Below are positions 61,916 to 64,000 of a stretch of DNA of 64,000 nt, piece by piece (the stretch's first letter is position 1; the number at the start of each line of letters is the position of its first letter). This DNA is from Triops longicaudatus (Eukaryota; Arthropoda; Branchiopoda; Notostraca; Triopsidae), in contig JAGQDJ010000010.1 in the NCBI GenBank assembly GCA_022885665.1, positions 401,071-465,070 on the forward strand, written 5' to 3'. Under the pieces are notes generated by a model. That model did not search any database. It had not been told where the DNA came from and saw only the letters and a program-made list of their open reading frames with translations. The translations under genes were made by a program, and so were the position numbers.

Positions 61916-64000
61916 GGCAGAAATTCGGAGGTGAAAACAATTAAACAAAACAGTGAAAACATTAACGTAACACAAAGGGAAAGAGGTCTTAATATTTGAC
62001 ACATTTTTCATAGAATAGAGTAAAAGAGAATAAGAGGAATAGAACCATTTAAGTGACCTTGGAACAAGGGGGTATCAAAGAGCATTCTAATCATCGCTAG
62101 GTTCATAACAAAAGCGTGCCTTGGATTTGCGATTTGTGTGTATACTAAAAAAAACGCAAAACAAACACAAATTTGATTCTTTTTATTCGTGGTATTTCCC
62201 ATACACAACACAATCCCTATTAGTGACATTGTAATGACAGATGACAATCCTGGACAATTTTCTTGACATTTGATTGAAGTAGTATAAAAGTGTTGCTGGG
62301 TGCTCCTTTAATATGTTTTACAAAAAAAAGTACCGGTTAAGGGGCGTGACTTGGATACACGGCCCCCGGGGCAGTAATTATTGTTTTATTACCGTGACAC
62401 ATTTTTTGGATGGTATGCTTTGAATTCCCGTACAACACATATCACAACACAAAAATCAGCACACGTGCCAAAGGGACGTTGTAGGAGCATTTTGGCCCAT
62501 ACAGGAGCGCCTTTCTTTCTCTGAAAAAAAAAATGTTTTCGCATAGTAAGCCTGTGCTTATTGTTGTCTGTTTTCCTCCCCCCCCCCTCCCGGCTTTTAC
62601 CAAGAAAATATAACAATTATAATCGCTTTAAAACTTCGGTATTGTTCGTGTAAAAGTATTTTTATGGATTTTTTCACCAACAATTCAGTCCAAAATATTT
62701 AAATTTAAAGGGGACGTACCAAATTAACTAGTGTCATCTAGTGCCGCCATGAAAACGACCGATGTGCCATTTCCAGTACTCGGGACAGTTGGATCAACAA
62801 AGAGAAAATGAGATCATATATTTATAAAAGTCCATAGTGACACCGGATTTTGCACTTAAGATGGCAGATTAGCCTCTTCTTACCGTTAGAGGCGTAATTT
62901 GGTAAAGTTTAGTCATGGTAAATCCCAGGCCGACGTAAGGCATAAGTCACTCGTAATGTCACTGGAAAACGCCCTCCGATGTCGTTGTTAAAATATTACG
63001 TTAACAGATTTTTTCAGGGGGCACGTTTCGGCGTGTTACGCAGCGGCGTACATGTAAGAAATCCTAACCTGATTCAGCGCAAAGTAGGATTACATTGCCA
63101 ATACAATCAACTAGGATTTTCTGAATACACGAGGTTATCTTGAGCATGTAATAGGAAACCGTAAGCCAGTGCTTCTCAATAGTGGATAAATTACCCAACA
63201 TTGGTTAAAAACCTCTTGGATTTGCCCAACGGAGTCCATCTGAAGAAAACTTGAAGTTAATATTTATCAAAATTCGTGCATGTTAAGATTTTTTTACGAA
63301 AGTTACTGAAGTACTAAAATAACGTTTTGCTACCTACCAGTTTTGTTGTGCTTGCACTTACTAAGAACAAAATATTTTTGTTTGAAGGCGACATGTTAGC
63401 GAACCGAGTATGGTGAACGGTATGAGGAAAATATTATTTAAACGATTCAGGCTCTTTTATCAAAACTGCTCAATATTTCACTATCAATTTCTGACCGTAA
63501 AGTTACGTATAGTGATTATTATAGCACGCAGACAGTTTACTTTACAAACGTTCGTAGTAATTTGCAACAAGCGAGTAGAATTTGTATGTTTCCAGAGAAA
63601 GCTTTTCCGAAAGTTAGTTTTAGATGTGCTGTATATTTAAACTGCTTTTTATTAATGTCTTGAGCAAAATTTAAGTCATCTCTGCCAGTTAGTTTTGGAA
63701 TAATCACCTGCGAAGCTTAGAGTTTTTAATAGACTTTAACTCCATACCCATGAATTGTCGGAAATTCATGAGCAAGTGTTGAATAGTTTTTTTTTGTTTT
63801 GTTTTGTAATCGACTGAATCATTTAGCGTGTGATTCTCTTGTCGTTCAATTAGGTGAAATAATTTGAAACAGGATTTTTTGTTTAATTTATTTTGAGAAA
63901 TATTTGTGTTCGATAATGAAGGAATTCCAATAGGTGATTTTGGATAATGGGCGAAAACTGTTGGGAAGCACTGCCTTAGAAGTGCAGAAAACTGTAAATA
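61916..64000 (+). other. Talin 3' UTR and downstream flank
   Basis: Begins with an A-rich talin 3' UTR (an ATTAAA near 61939, too close to the stop to be the likely end). No second gene is recognised to the window end. A C-rich run of about 12 nt is at 62578-62591. Confidence 0.4.

Overview
This is a metazoan nuclear window. Its three recognisable host genes are split into many exons with GT-AG introns, and all lie on the + strand. In order they are the 3' part of a RIM active-zone scaffold gene (Rim/RIMS), a complete ERGIC-53/LMAN1 cargo-receptor gene, and a complete talin gene (2,788 codons in 34 exons by my assembly). A single-exon Tigger/pogo-type transposase-derived gene lies between RIM and ERGIC-53. 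Talin carries a long tail after its dimerisation helix, and all three proteins look like their invertebrate homologues. An invertebrate, probably an ecdysozoan or arthropod, is the best guess; the exact lineage cannot be settled from the sequence alone.

Layout. 1-5.3 kb: RIM from within the PDZ domain to the stop codon (17 exons, short introns, one apparent GC-AG intron). 5.3-7.5 kb: no gene seen. 7.47-9.25 kb: intact 591-codon Tigger-like ORF in which all three catalytic acidic positions are replaced. 9.2-10.7 kb: no gene seen. 10.7-16.3 kb: ERGIC-53 (10 coding exons, 513 aa) with signal peptide, L-type lectin domain, coiled-coil stalk, membrane anchor and a KKFY C-terminus. 16.9-38.6 kb: a 22-kb stretch with no convincing conserved gene, holding a possible small TATA-driven ORF, a GC-rich promoter-like island ending in a good splice donor (possibly an upstream talin exon), MITE-like inverted repeats, a (TTA)n microsatellite and a series of local fields each dominated by one short word. 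38.67-61.9 kb: talin. 61.9-64 kb: talin 3' flank with nothing else recognised.

The host genes have separate jobs: RIM organises synaptic vesicle release sites, ERGIC-53 carries glycoproteins from ER to Golgi, and talin links integrins to actin. I see no sign of a shared pathway or operon-like arrangement.

The most unusual items are: the Tigger-derived protein that kept its DNA-binding region and reading frame but lost the whole catalytic triad, the pattern of a CENP-B/Jerky-like domestication; the repeated locally homogenised words in noncoding DNA, including an array of about 11 alternating AACAATGG/CATTGTT sites upstream of talin; several dispersed palindromic repeat families; and a tandem duplication around a single N that looks like an assembly scar.
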